Under the pieces are notes generated by a model. It did no database searches. It was given only the letters and a program-made list of their open reading frames with translations, and was not told the DNA's origin. The position numbers and the translations under genes are program-made. This document shows positions 45,202-54,552 of a DNA stretch of 64,000 nucleotides, piece by piece. The first letter of the stretch is position 1, and each line of letters starts with the position of its first letter. Origin of the DNA: Nostoc favosum CHAB5714. GTDB lineage: Bacteria; Cyanobacteriota; Cyanobacteriia; Cyanobacteriales; Nostocaceae. The stretch spans positions 29,449 to 93,448 of the forward strand of contig NZ_JAIVFQ010000022.1 in assembly GCF_020829495.1 (NCBI RefSeq), read 5' to 3'.

Positions 45202-45975
45202 TCACGACAGTAAACTAGCAGAATTTACGTCTAAAAATAATGTCGCTTGGGATTGTTGACGGAGAATAGAAGCAGGACAGTCTGTACTTATAGCTACTTC
45301 CAACATCTCTTTTACCACATTCGCTTTACGTGTTTCTGGAGCCAGACAAAGAATTTTTTTAGCTGAACAAATCGTTGGGATGGTGACAGTAAAAGCATAT
45401 TGTGGGACAGTTTCTAGATTTGGAAAGTGACCTGTGCTTACTTGTTGCTGACGGTTCACTGTATCCAGTTTCGCAAGTTTCACACTGTAAGGATCTTGAA
45501 AATTTGCTACTGCTGGATCGTTAAAAGCCAAATGTCCATTTTCGCCAACACCAAGACAGCATAAGTCAATTGGTTGTGCAAGGAGTAGTTTAGTGTAGCG
45601 ATCGCACTCTGCCACTGGTTGCAATGTATCACCTTCTATATAGTGAAATACTTTAGGAACAACCCGCTTCTCTACACGTTCTCGCATATAGCGCCGGAAA
45701 CTCGCAGAATGGTCAGCAGTAATTCCCAAATATTCATCTAGATGGAACAGAATAATTCTTGACCAATCTACACCACCCAATGCAATCAAAGCATCGAGAA
45801 ATTTGAGTTGGGAGTTACCTGTTGCTAACAATACAGATACTGTCTCCTGTTGCTTGAGAACTGACTGTAAATGCTTTTGCGCGATTTCGGCAACATCCTG
45901 GGCCATTTCGACTTCAGAGTTGTAAATCTGCACTAGTAAATCATCAACGCGAAAAAAGTTTGTAGCGGCTAGCAT
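45202..45975 (-). CDS. nagB: Glucosamine-6-phosphate deaminase
   Basis: A 257-residue sugar-phosphate isomerase-fold enzyme converting glucosamine 6-phosphate to fructose 6-phosphate and ammonia. Motifs: VSVLLATGNSQLKFLDAL, catalytic aspartate in IILFHLDEYLGI, GVGENGHLAFNDPA and the KANVVKEML lysine segment. I chose the ATG at 45975 (MLAATNFF); eight further codons upstream are open but unlikely. Family length is about 240-265, so it is complete. Other members of the family are 6-phosphogluconolactonases, but the GENGHLAFNDP motif favours NagB. Confidence 0.9.
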   Translation of the reverse strand: MLAATNFFRVDDLLVQIYNSEVEMAQDVAEIAQKHLQSVLKQQETVSVLLATGNSQLKFLDALIALGGVDWSRIILFHLDEYLGITADHSASFRRYMRERVEKRVVPKVFHYIEGDTLQPVAECDRYTKLLLAQPIDLCCLGVGENGHLAFNDPAVANFQDPYSVKLAKLDTVNRQQQVSTGHFPNLETVPQYAFTVTIPTICSAKKILCLAPETRKANVVKEMLEVAISTDCPASILRQQSQATLFLDVNSASLLS

Positions 45976-46123
45976 TTTGCTTACACAGAAGGTTATCAAT
46001 TATACGGTAGTTTCTTAAGAAGCTCTACCTGTCTGCCCTTATATGTCCTATCTAGTATAGATTTTAGAATTTAGCGCGACTTTTTGCCCTGTATTGACGA
46101 AGGAACAATCACTAAGGACAAGA

Positions 46124-46390
46124 GATCCCCCAACCCCCTTAAAAAGCTGATTTTTCACGTTATGTGAAAAAGTCCACGAAAACCTAACCCCCTAACCCCC
46201 TTCCCGAAACGGGAAGGGGGAAAATTCAAAGTCTCTCTCCTTAAAGGAAGAGAGAAATAGAAGTGAGGTTTTTCAGATACCGTGAAAAGTCAGCTTAAAA
46301 AGGGGCTTTTAGTTTCCCCCTTTTTAAGGGGAGCCAGCACGGTCTTGGGGTCTCCCCAAGTGGAGCGACTGGCGTGGGTTAGGGGGGATC
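46124..46390. repeat. GATCC-bounded dispersed repeat, interrupted by a nested element
   Basis: Outer part: gatcccccaacccccttaaa at the left, then (after the insert) ggggcttttagtttcccc and gggttaggggggatc at the right. Without the insert it would match the copies at 9537-9604 and 17724-17806. Confidence 0.75.
46146..46294. mobile_element. MITE-like element, 149 bp, nested in another repeat with 7-bp target duplication
   Basis: The ends gctgatttttcacg and cgtgaaaagtcagc are inverted with one mismatch. Flanks ttaaaaa at 46139-46145 and 46295-46301 are identical, and removing one with the insert restores the host repeat. Interior includes a cttcccgaaacgggaag hairpin. Confidence 0.8.
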
Positions 46391-46489
46391 AAGGTTTCAA
46401 GTTTTCACCGCGTAATTCCTATAAGGGCAAAAAAACGATGTAAACTATTTAAATTAAGTTAACAATTATTTACATTTTACCCAAAAATC

Positions 46490-47176
46490 ATGCTGGCTGC
46501 AATTCTCTTTGACCTAGACGGCACTATTGTCAACACTGACCCTATACACTACCGAGCTTGGCGGGAAATGCTGTTAAATTACAGCATAGAAATTGACGAA
46601 ACATTTTATAAATCCCGAATTAGTGGGCGGCTAAATCCAGAAATCGTTAAGGATATTCTGCCACAATTATCAACAGCAGAAGGGCTAAAATTTGCAGATG
46701 AAAAAGAGGCGCTTTTCCGCAAACTCGCCCCGCATCTAAAACCGTTGAGTGGATTTTCTGAACTACTTGCATGGACAGAGACACATCAGTTAAAGCGGGC
46801 ATTAGTAACTAATGCCCCTAGATTAAATGCAGAATTTATGCTAGAGGTTTTAGGAATAAAAGAAGCTTTCCATACAGTTGTTTTAGCGGATGATTGTATT
46901 GCAGGTAAACCTGACCCTGCACCCTACCAAGTCGCCCTGAATAAGTTGGGGATTACAGCAGAGGAAGCGATCGCTTTAGAAGACTCTCCCTCTGGTATTC
47001 ATTCGGCGGTGAGCGCAGATATCCGCACTATTGGCATCGCCTCCACCCATGATCCGCAAGTATTACAGGAAGTCGGCGCATTTATAGCAATTCCAGATTT
47101 TACTGATTTACAGTTGTGGACATTGCTCAACTCACTCATCGAGCCAGATTTAAGTGCGATCGCTTCTAACTTATAA
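46490..47176 (+). CDS. HAD-family phosphatase / beta-phosphoglucomutase-like protein
   Basis: A 228-residue HAD hydrolase. Motif I FDLDGTIVNTD carries both aspartates, the alpha-helical cap follows (residues 15-80), motif II is ALVTNAP, motif III lysine is in AGKPDPAPYQVAL, and motif IV is ALEDSPSGIHSA. This is the subfamily of beta-phosphoglucomutases and sugar phosphatases (GS/GPP-like). Next to nagB it suggests sugar-phosphate metabolism, but they are divergent. Substrate not predictable. Confidence 0.9.
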   Translation: MLAAILFDLDGTIVNTDPIHYRAWREMLLNYSIEIDETFYKSRISGRLNPEIVKDILPQLSTAEGLKFADEKEALFRKLAPHLKPLSGFSELLAWTETHQLKRALVTNAPRLNAEFMLEVLGIKEAFHTVVLADDCIAGKPDPAPYQVALNKLGITAEEAIALEDSPSGIHSAVSADIRTIGIASTHDPQVLQEVGAFIAIPDFTDLQLWTLLNSLIEPDLSAIASNL

Positions 47177-47232
47177 GCGCAAAATCTTAGAACATCAAGA
47201 GTAGAGACGCGAATTTGCTAACTCGTCTCTAC

Positions 47233-47859
47233 TTATTTTTCCGCAAGAATCGCGTAAATTTCCCGTTTAACTTGCTCTAGAAGCTCACGCACCCGATTTA
47301 TACGCTCCATATTGCCACTACGAGCAACCTGCACCACAACAGCAGCTAATTCTGTTGCAGCATTCCGCAACTCAATAAACTCTTGAGGCTTACCTTTCAC
47401 GAAACTTTTGAAGGTATCCCAAGGAGAGTCTAAAGTTTCTTGTTGGGCACGCTCTGCCAATAATTGTCTACCTTCATCGGTGATCGTGTAAATCCGCTTG
47501 CCACCTTCCTGTGCGCTCTTGAGATAACCACCTTCCTCCAGCAATTGGAGTGTTGGATATACTGAGCCAGGACTGAGGCGACGGAAACCACCATAGCGAG
47601 TTTCCGCATCTTTAATTAGGTCGTAACCATGACTAGGATGCTCGGATAACAATTCCAGCAGGATGAACTTGATGTCACCCCGACGAGTCCGATATTCATC
47701 TCCCCAACCACGACCAAACATTTCATTGCCAAAGTGTTTGTCATGATCTCTACCATGATGCTTGCCATGCCCAAACCAAGACCTGACAAGCAATGAATCA
47801 TCTTCGTTAACTCCTGCCCATGCAGGTGCGCCAAAACGTGACCGAAAGTGTCTAAACAT
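47233..47859 (-). CDS. PadR-family transcriptional regulator
   Basis: A 208-residue regulator. The N-terminal 50 residues are His/Asp/Gly-rich (FGHGKHHGRDHDKHFG), a possible metal-binding tail. The winged helix lies at about 60-140 (FILLELLSEHPSHGYDLIKD, LSPGSVYPTLQLLEEGGYL, KRIYTITDEGRQLL), followed by a helical dimerisation part. PadR proteins usually repress their own gene and a neighbouring efflux or stress gene. Two direct copies of acgatatatcggaata lie just upstream (47891-47926). No partner gene is adjacent; upstream is only gene debris. Confidence 0.9.
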   Translation of the reverse strand: MFRHFRSRFGAPAWAGVNEDDSLLVRSWFGHGKHHGRDHDKHFGNEMFGRGWGDEYRTRRGDIKFILLELLSEHPSHGYDLIKDAETRYGGFRRLSPGSVYPTLQLLEEGGYLKSAQEGGKRIYTITDEGRQLLAERAQQETLDSPWDTFKSFVKGKPQEFIELRNAATELAAVVVQVARSGNMERINRVRELLEQVKREIYAILAEK

Positions 47860-47890
47860 AAATGAATCTCAAATCAACTTTCTCTACTAT

Positions 47891-47926
47891 ACGATATATC
47901 GGAATATATCACGATATATCGGAATA
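47891..47926. promoter_or_regulatory. Likely PadR operator: two direct repeats of a palindromic 16-mer
   Basis: acgatatatcggaata at 47891-47906 and again at 47911-47926, exactly 20 bp apart (two helical turns). The core atatatcg/cgatatat is self-complementary. It begins 32 bp upstream of the PadR start codon, so autoregulation is likely. Confidence 0.7.
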
Positions 47927-48154
47927 GAATTTTGATGAAGATTTTTGAAGTAAGCAATTTTGCTAACATTACAAGCGATGCCTGCGGCGGGCTGCGCCAA
48001 AGCAAACGATCAAGGCTCAGATAGTCTACGCTTAGGGACTTCCAGAAAAGAAATCATCCAATTTACTCAGATAATATTTTTCTTTCTCCCCCTGCCCCCT
48101 ACTCCCTGCCCCCTGCCTACACCGCGATAGGATATTTTTTTAGTTGGAAGTCCC

Positions 48155-48289
48155 TTAGGCTGTGCGTAAACGTTCAATATCCCTGATCGGCGGCGCACCA
48201 AACATGCGGGAATATTCGCGGCTGAACTGTGATTGGCTCTCATAACCCACCTGATAGGCAGCAGTGGCCGCATCGGAGTTTTCGGCAAG
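48155..48289 (-). pseudogene. C-terminal remnant of an AraC-family regulator
   Basis: Reading minus from 48289, 44 residues include [20 protein letters not shown] and [12 protein letters not shown], then a stop. This is the last helix-turn-helix of an AraC protein of the kind that ends RxFGxPPxRDIxRL. The upstream part (most of the protein) is absent; it is replaced by G-rich and heptamer repeats. Confidence 0.75.
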
Positions 48290-48548
48290 CCCATTCTAAC
48301 GCTAGAGAATATCCATAATAAATAGACAGATGGCACATTGAATAGGAAGTGGGCATTGGGCATGGTTATTCTTTTTGTCCCCTTGTCTTCCTTATCCCCC
48401 TCATCTCCCCCTGTTCCCTCTGCTCCCTGCTTCTTCCCCACTCTCTCTTTTGGTAACAGCGATCGCTGCAATTATCCCGCCCCAGAGTAGCCATAAAAAA
48501 ATACTTATATTATTAATTGTAGTTTATTAGACCTCTTGCAAAAGTCGT

Positions 48549-49000
48549 TTAGGAAGATTCCGTTTGAGGGAGGCGAAGCTCGTAATTGTACAGAGCGGCG
48601 ATCAGATTAAACCTCAAACTAAATCTTTTTCGACGATTTATATAAGTAAGTGACAGTATTTTAAATACCTTGAGTTTACCTATAACTCGAACTTTGGCTA
48701 ACTCTTGATTCATTTTTTTATCCTCATCACTCAACTTACCACTATGAGGGTTTCTTTTTAGGAATCTGACTATTGCTATGCAGTTTTTGAATACCTTGAT
48801 AACCTTTATCTCCTAAGCACTTTATATCTTTTTTAAACTAACTTTACTATTTTTCAATATACGAAAATCATGCTCTCTACCTTTCCCATGAGCGGTGCAG
48901 ATGATTTGACCATTCGCTTGGTCTACCACTACTTGTGACTTCAGCGTATGCTGTTTCTTTTTACCACTGTAGAACAGATGAATGTTTTTTTTAGGGCGTT
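48549..49000 (-). pseudogene. Decayed DDE transposase of an IS5-like element
   Basis: Minus-strand fragments in three frames: LFYSGKKKQHTLKSQVVVDQ and CTAHGKGREHDFRILK, then (after a frameshift) LGDKGYQGIQKLH, then (after another) LAKVRVIGKLKVFKILS and RRKRFSLRFNLIAALYNYEL. These are the middle and C-terminal blocks of a DDE transposase related to IS5. At least two frameshifts and a missing 5' part make it inactive. The motif agacctcttgcaaaagtcg at 48531-48549 probably is one terminal repeat. Confidence 0.75.
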
Positions 49001-49127
49001 AAATCGGACTTTCTGTAACATTCTTAAAAAATTTCTCCTAAAAATCAATTATCCAGTAAAAATACGTATGCGTATTTAACTCTTCTAACTATATGAATAG
49101 TAGAATTAGCCCATACAGGAGAAGACA

Positions 49128-49586
49128 GTGACACTCTTAAACCAAGCTCAAGTAGAGCAGCTAAAGGAAATAACTACACACTTGCGACAAGTAAGACAAC
49201 AAAAATCTATATGCATAGAAGAAATAGCTGCAAGAACACTCATTAGAGCAGGTGTTTTGCAAGCTTTAGAAGAAGAACGATTTGAACAATTGCCTGAACC
49301 TATTTTTGTTCAAGGATTCATCCGTCGCTATGGAGATGCTTTAGGACTGGATGGAAATGCTTTATCACATACTCTTATAAGTAATGTAGTCTGCCAAGAC
49401 TCCAAGAATGATCATAAGAATTCAGACAACAAATCAAATACGTATATACCTCTTGTTGTTACCTACATTCTCTTATTAGTCGTTGCATCTGCTGGTCTTT
49501 TATATACACTTAATCCACCACAAATTACATCTGAATCCCCGACTCCAGAAGTCAATAGTCAACAGTCAATGGTTAGTAATCAGTGA
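49128..49586 (+). CDS. Membrane-anchored helix-turn-helix protein (RodZ-like)
   Basis: A 152-residue protein. Residues 10-80 form a Cro-type helix-turn-helix of the RodZ kind ([51 protein letters not shown]). Then a polar linker, one transmembrane helix ([21 protein letters not shown]), and a short tail. RodZ links MreB filaments to the cell wall; this protein lacks the large periplasmic domain, so it is a minimal version. The tail [10 protein letters not shown] and stop fall in a repeat (gtcaatagtcaacagtcaat). Confidence 0.8.
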   Translation: MTLLNQAQVEQLKEITTHLRQVRQQKSICIEEIAARTLIRAGVLQALEEERFEQLPEPIFVQGFIRRYGDALGLDGNALSHTLISNVVCQDSKNDHKNSDNKSNTYIPLVVTYILLLVVASAGLLYTLNPPQITSESPTPEVNSQQSMVSNQ

Positions 49587-49670
49587 GTAGGGAGTGGGGA
49601 GTGGGGAGTGGGGGGATGAGGGAGCAGGGGGAGCAGGGGAGGCAGAATAAGAAGTACTGATTACTGAACC

Positions 49671-49754
49671 ATGCCCAATGCCCAATGCCCAATGCCCAAT
49701 GCCCAATGCCCAATGCCCAATGCCCAATGCCCAATGCCCAATTCCCAATTCCCA
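49671..49754. repeat. STRR (CCCAATG)n, about eleven copies
   Basis: Head-to-tail caatgcc heptamers between the RodZ-like gene and gatA. Another array of the same heptamer is at 59800-59853. It keeps frames open on the minus strand (repeated GHWALGI), which are not genes. Confidence 0.9.
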
Positions 49755-49757
49755 TTT

Positions 49758-51218
49758 TCAAGATATTTGCGGTTTACGCAGATGCCAACTAGTAGATTGC
49801 TCATAAGCATAAGCGACTTGAAACAGTAGGTCTTCTCGCAGGACATTGCCAATTAGCTGTAATCCTATCGGTAGCCCCTGATCATCAAAACCACATGGCA
49901 AACTTAAACTAGGTAAACCAGCAAGATTCACAGGAATAGTCATCAAGTCAGTTAAATACATGCTCAAGGGGTCAGTAGTTTTTTCCCCTGCTTTGAATGC
50001 TGTAGTGGGAGATGTAGGACAAACTAACACATCAACTAAGCCAAAAGCCTTTTCAAAGTCTTGCTTAATCAGGGTGCGGACTTTTTGCGCTTTCAGGTAG
50101 TAAGCATCGTAATAGCCAGCCGAAAGTGCGTAAGTGCCGATCATAATCCGGCGTTTGACTTCTGTACCAAAACCAGTGGCACGGGTACGAGTGTACATTG
50201 ATAGCAGATTATCCGCATCAGGGGCGCGGTAACCATATTTAACGCCATCGTAACGAGCTAGGTTTGCTGACGCTTCTGATGGGGCGATGATGTAGTAGGT
50301 GGGTAAGCCATAGCGAAAGGTGGGACAGGAAATTATATGAATTTCCGCTCCCAAACTTTGTAGTTGATCTACTGCTTTGGTAACAGCTTCTTCCACTACA
50401 GAGTCTAAACCTTCACCAAAAGTTTCTTTGATGATCCCAATTCTTAGCTGACCTCTGGGTTTGAAGTCTGGTTTTAAGCTGTCGCCGTAGTTGGGAATGG
50501 CAACTTTGAGGCTGGTAGAGTCTTTGGGATCATGACCTGCGATCGCACTTAATAATATTGCCGCATCTTCCACTGTGTTTCCAAATGGCCCAATTTGATC
50601 CAAAGAGGAAGCGTAAGCCACCAGACCATAACGGGAAACCAAACCATAAGTGGGTTTCATTCCTACCACACCGCAAAAAGATGCAGGTTGCCGAATCGAA
50701 CCGCCAGTATCAGAACCGAGAGCAACCACACATTCTTGAGCCGCCACCGCCGCAGCAGAACCCCCCGAAGAACCACCAGGAACTCGTGACAAATCCCAAG
50801 GATTAGCCGTGACTTGGTAGGCAGAGTTTTCTGTGGAACTACCCATCGCAAACTCATCCAAGTTGGTTTTGCCTACCATTACCGCCCCGGCATCTGCCAG
50901 TTTTTGCGTAGCTGTTGATTCATAAGGCGGCACGAAATTTTCCAAAATTCGGGAGGCGCAGGTGGTAGGAATTCCCTTAGTACATAAATTGTCCTTGATC
51001 CCAACAGGAATGCCTGCTAGCAGCCCAATTTCTTCTCCCGCAGCAATTTTCGCATCCACAGCACCTGCCTGCTCTAATGCCCGTTCTGCGGTAATACATA
51101 AAAAGCTGTGCAATTTCGGCTCTAACGCTTGAATGCGCTCTAAAGCTTCTTGGGTAATTTCAACGGCAGAACGTTCTTTCTTAACCAGCTGTTGGTGCAA
51201 CTCGCGGATGGATGCCAT
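49758..51218 (-). CDS. gatA: Glutamyl-tRNA(Gln)/aspartyl-tRNA(Asn) amidotransferase subunit A
   Basis: A 486-residue amidase-signature enzyme, the glutaminase subunit of GatCAB, which makes Gln-tRNA from misacylated Glu-tRNA. The Ser-cisSer-Lys triad is in [11 protein letters not shown] (Lys), [14 protein letters not shown] (cis Ser and nucleophile region) and [14 protein letters not shown]. The length and the C-terminal [14 protein letters not shown] are normal. It is essential housekeeping in cyanobacteria, which lack GlnRS. Flanked by heptamer arrays on both sides. Confidence 0.96.
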   Translation of the reverse strand: MASIRELHQQLVKKERSAVEITQEALERIQALEPKLHSFLCITAERALEQAGAVDAKIAAGEEIGLLAGIPVGIKDNLCTKGIPTTCASRILENFVPPYESTATQKLADAGAVMVGKTNLDEFAMGSSTENSAYQVTANPWDLSRVPGGSSGGSAAAVAAQECVVALGSDTGGSIRQPASFCGVVGMKPTYGLVSRYGLVAYASSLDQIGPFGNTVEDAAILLSAIAGHDPKDSTSLKVAIPNYGDSLKPDFKPRGQLRIGIIKETFGEGLDSVVEEAVTKAVDQLQSLGAEIHIISCPTFRYGLPTYYIIAPSEASANLARYDGVKYGYRAPDADNLLSMYTRTRATGFGTEVKRRIMIGTYALSAGYYDAYYLKAQKVRTLIKQDFEKAFGLVDVLVCPTSPTTAFKAGEKTTDPLSMYLTDLMTIPVNLAGLPSLSLPCGFDDQGLPIGLQLIGNVLREDLLFQVAYAYEQSTSWHLRKPQIS

Positions 51219-51267
51219 GATTGCTCTCTTTGTGACTCAAGTCATTGATTTTAGTACATATTGGCCG

Positions 51268-51369
51268 ATATTGGGTATTGGGTATTGGGTATTAGTCATT
51301 AGTCATTAGTCATTAGTCATTAGTCATTAGTCATTAGTCATTAGTCATTAGTCATTAGTCATTAGTCAA
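51268..51369. repeat. STRR arrays (GGTATTG)n then (TCATTAG)n upstream of gatA
   Basis: Three GGTATTG heptamers followed by about eleven TCATTAG heptamers, then polypyrimidine cccctgctccccctgctcc to 51450. Confidence 0.88.
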
Positions 51370-51453
51370 TAATCAATAAATAGTTCTTCTCCCCCTGCCT
51401 CCCCTGCTCCCCCTGCTCCCCCTGCTCCCTCATCCCCACTCCCCACTCCCCAC

Positions 51454-52656
51454 TCACTTTACTTTCAATACAGACTTCCCTAAAGACTGGCAAATAACAT
51501 CATTTTGCGGTGTATGGATACGGCTGCACAGAACGTCCCGGTAGTGTCGCTCTAAAGGATTCCTTTTTAACAGACCAGGATTACCAGTCAGTTCCAAGGC
51601 AATCTCTACAGCACGAATCGAGTTAGTTGTGGTGAGATATTTAACAGCTTGTGCCTGTAATCCTACGTTAGGCTCATACTCGCCCCGATCAATATCTTGA
51701 GCCAAGCTATAAATCAATCTATTGTTAGCAAACAGCAGTGCTTCTATCTCACCCACAGCAGTTTGGAAGCGTGGCAAAGTTGCCAGTGGCTCTTTGAGAT
51801 TAGAAGGCGATCGCTCCCAAAGATATTTTACAAGCCAGTCTCGCGCACTAGTAGCAACACCTAGATATAAAGCACTCACTGTCAAACTGCCCCAAGTGGA
51901 AATCAGAGGATCAAAGGATGGCGCAGCAGATATGGGGCTAATATTCAAAGCATACTCTTTTGGGATTAATACATTCTCCAAAATGAGATCGTGGCTGCCT
52001 GTAGCTCTCATCCCCAAGTGATCCCAGGTTTCGACAATTTGCAAACCGGGCAGATCGCGCGGAACCAGAAAACTCCCAACTTGTGGTTCATCCTCAGTTG
52101 TCCGTGCCCAAACAATAAAGTAACTGAGGATGGGACTACCCGTGGTATATTGCTTATGGCCTGTTAAACGCCAACCCTCTGTTGTCCGTTCGGCAATTGT
52201 GGCAGGTAATCCGCCTCTAGCTGGCGTTCCTAACTCAGGTTCGACACGGGCAGCATTGAGCAGGGCAATACCTTCAATCGATTCACGACACAGCCGTTTA
52301 TATACTTCTGGATGCCAGCGACGGCTACGGGCTGCATGGGCATGTTGGAGATAGTGCATTGTCAGTACTAGCGCCGTCGAAGCATCGCCACGCGCTATCC
52401 CTTCAATCACTCGGCAGATAGTTGCTAGCCCCAAACCCTGTCCACCTAATTCTCGTGGAATGGTGAGGCTGAGTAATCCTGCCTCATGCAAAGCTGTAAA
52501 ATTCTCGAAGGGAAAGGAACCGTCTTTGTCATGTGCCCCTGCACGGGTGGCAAAGTCCTTGGCCAGAGCCTCAACCTGGTCGAATATATTATTGGGGAGA
52601 GTTTCTAAGCCTTTGGCTACAAAGGTGTCTGGCACTGCTTGCTCCAACTGTGACAT
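51454..52656 (-). CDS. Acyl-CoA dehydrogenase-family flavoprotein
   Basis: A 400-residue FAD enzyme of the acyl-CoA dehydrogenase fold: N-terminal helical domain (HEAGLLSLTIPRELGGQGLG), middle beta domain (GLPATIAERTTEGWRLTGHKQYTTG), and C-terminal helical domain. The motif LTGNPGLLKRNPLERHYRDV resembles the SfnB/DszC-like monooxygenase branch rather than true beta-oxidation dehydrogenases, and no obvious catalytic glutamate is visible. Start at the ATG 52656 (MSQLEQAVPD), preceded by AAAGAAG; thirteen more codons are open upstream. Substrate unknown. Confidence 0.85.
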   Translation of the reverse strand: MSQLEQAVPDTFVAKGLETLPNNIFDQVEALAKDFATRAGAHDKDGSFPFENFTALHEAGLLSLTIPRELGGQGLGLATICRVIEGIARGDASTALVLTMHYLQHAHAARSRRWHPEVYKRLCRESIEGIALLNAARVEPELGTPARGGLPATIAERTTEGWRLTGHKQYTTGSPILSYFIVWARTTEDEPQVGSFLVPRDLPGLQIVETWDHLGMRATGSHDLILENVLIPKEYALNISPISAAPSFDPLISTWGSLTVSALYLGVATSARDWLVKYLWERSPSNLKEPLATLPRFQTAVGEIEALLFANNRLIYSLAQDIDRGEYEPNVGLQAQAVKYLTTTNSIRAVEIALELTGNPGLLKRNPLERHYRDVLCSRIHTPQNDVICQSLGKSVLKVK

Positions 52657-52917
52657 AAATACTTCTTTAAAACTCACTTTACTACTGAATCCCATCCTGC
52701 GAAAAATTGATGTTCCTGCAAACTTGAGATGCTTCCATCGGAGTTAAGCGATCGCAACTACTTGTAGCCTAAATCCTACTTTCTTTTCTTCCTCAGCATC
52801 TGACCTCAAACTCAGGTCTTTTGGTGTTTTTTGAAATACTACTTAAACTCGCTCGAATTTAAGTAATTAGTAATTATGACACAAACAACTTTCTTAGAGC
52901 AAGCCAACCATCCGAAT

Positions 52918-54552
52918 TTACGTTTGATTTTGACTTGGCTTGATTGGATCTATGCGTTGTTGATTGTTTGACAATCGTTCAAACATTTGTATTAAGGCTA
53001 ACTGCATTTCTGGCGTAAATTCCAACGTGCCAGAACGCAGATGTAAATCTAACTGAGGGAAGGGGATCTCAATTTGTCTTTGCTGTAGTGATTCGTAGAT
53101 ATTGTAGTATAAATCACTTTTGAGCAAGAATTGTTTATTAGGTTCCGCAGTCCATACTAATAACTCAAAATTTAAGCTGTTGTCGCCAAACTCTTTAAAT
53201 AATACTAGAGGAGAAGGAGCCTGTAATACATTGGGATGCTTAGAGGCTGCCTCTAACAGAGCAGCTTGGACAACTTTGGGATCTGAACTATAAGCAACGC
53301 CAAGGGGGAGATGAAGGCGAGAAATCGGGTTGCGGTGGCTCCAGTTGATTACTTCTTTTTCCAAGAAGCGAGAGTTTGGTACAATGATTGAAATGTGGTC
53401 AAGAGTACGAATCTCGGTACTTCTGGCACCTATTCGCTCGACAGTACCTGTATATTCCCCAACTTCTACAAAATCTCCAATCTGAATCGGGCGCTCAAAT
53501 ACTAGTACTAAACCACTGCCAAAATTCTTAGCAATATCCTGTAAGCCAAAGCCAATTCCAACGCTTAAAGCACTTGCTAAGATTGTCAAAGAGCTAATGT
53601 CAAGCCCCCAGATTTGTAGCAGTACCAGTGTGCCAATAAAAATCAGACCATATTTGAAAAGTATTACAATCGCTTCTTGAGCGCCACGATTGATTCCAGT
53701 AAAAGATAGAATGCGAGAACGTAAAAAATTGGTTAAAGTTCCAGCAAAGATAACTAAGCCGAACAACAAACCAATCAAAATTATTAATTCAGTAAGAGAG
53801 TAAGGATTCTTGCCTAATGTCAGAATAGGTGAGGTGAAACTGGTAATCAGGATATTTGAAATTTGGTAGCTCCATTGACGAGTGAAAGGAAAGAGATTAG
53901 TGATATACAGAATCGCACTTATCCAAAGTGCAATACGCATACTCGCCAACACTAATTTGAAAAATAATTCCAATACTTTTAGTAATTCCGAATTAGGTAT
54001 CTCATTGTTAGTAGTAGTTAAGCGTTGTGAAGCTATTCGGAAAAAGTGATGCTTAATCCATCCTAATAGCCAAGTCAATCCAGCAGTTATGAGTAAAATT
54101 GCTACTGCTACAAAAGTTGTTTGTTGCAGATAGGTTCTAGTTCGCTCTAAGCGAGCTTGCTGTAACGCTTCTTCAATTTGCTGCCCCCAAATCTTTGCCT
54201 GCTCATCAACTGTGCTACCTGGAACAGTATCTTGTTCTGTAACTGTTAACAGATAGCCATCATTTAGCAAAATAGTAGGTAGTTGATTGCGTTTTTCAAT
54301 TTTAACTTGAATAGATTCAGAAGTTTGAATCGCATTTTTTAGTTGTGAGTTGATTAAATTTGTCCGTTCTTGAGCGCTATACTGACCAGAATCGCTGATC
54401 TTAAAAAGCTCTTGCCCATCCAAAATAACCGGAGCTTTAGTTAATGCTTGAGCAACGACAGGAGTTAACCAAAGACACACAACAAAAGTTAGTACTGCAA
54501 TGAGAATATTGAAATATTTTGATGGCAGTCGCAAACGGTGAGAATAATGCAT
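52918..54552 (-). CDS. MscS-family mechanosensitive channel
   Basis: A 544-residue membrane protein. A signal/anchor helix (FNILIAVLTFVVCLWLTPVVA) is followed by about 110 residues of periplasmic domain, then four to five transmembrane helices (LLITAGLTWLLGWI, IALWISAILYITNLF, IGLLFGLVIFAGTL, YGLIFIGTLVLLQIWG). The pore helix is LASALSVGIGFGLQDIAKNFGSG, and the beta domain is RPIQIGDFVEVGEYTGTVERIG. It would release solutes during osmotic downshock. It stands alone in its direction. Confidence 0.93.
   Translation of the reverse strand: MHYSHRLRLPSKYFNILIAVLTFVVCLWLTPVVAQALTKAPVILDGQELFKISDSGQYSAQERTNLINSQLKNAIQTSESIQVKIEKRNQLPTILLNDGYLLTVTEQDTVPGSTVDEQAKIWGQQIEEALQQARLERTRTYLQQTTFVAVAILLITAGLTWLLGWIKHHFFRIASQRLTTTNNEIPNSELLKVLELFFKLVLASMRIALWISAILYITNLFPFTRQWSYQISNILITSFTSPILTLGKNPYSLTELIILIGLLFGLVIFAGTLTNFLRSRILSFTGINRGAQEAIVILFKYGLIFIGTLVLLQIWGLDISSLTILASALSVGIGFGLQDIAKNFGSGLVLVFERPIQIGDFVEVGEYTGTVERIGARSTEIRTLDHISIIVPNSRFLEKEVINWSHRNPISRLHLPLGVAYSSDPKVVQAALLEAASKHPNVLQAPSPLVLFKEFGDNSLNFELLVWTAEPNKQFLLKSDLYYNIYESLQQRQIEIPFPQLDLHLRSGTLEFTPEMQLALIQMFERLSNNQQRIDPIKPSQNQT

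Larger units (their letters stand above)
46000..46489. other. Spacer between nagB and the HAD gene, mostly repeats
   Basis: 490 bp; 46124-46390 is a dispersed repeat with a second element inside it. The remaining 100 bp before the HAD start is AT-rich and should hold its promoter. Confidence 0.6.

Noticed and set aside
48067..48471. 134-codon minus-strand ORF
   Set aside because: Out of frame with the AraC remnant inside it; otherwise G-rich and heptamer repeats.
49566..49852. Several minus-strand ORFs with GHWALGI repeats
   Set aside because: Translation of CCCAATG heptamers.
51268..51369. Possible CRISPR array
   Set aside because: Contiguous 7-bp units without spacers; it is an STRR. The same holds for the other arrays in the window.
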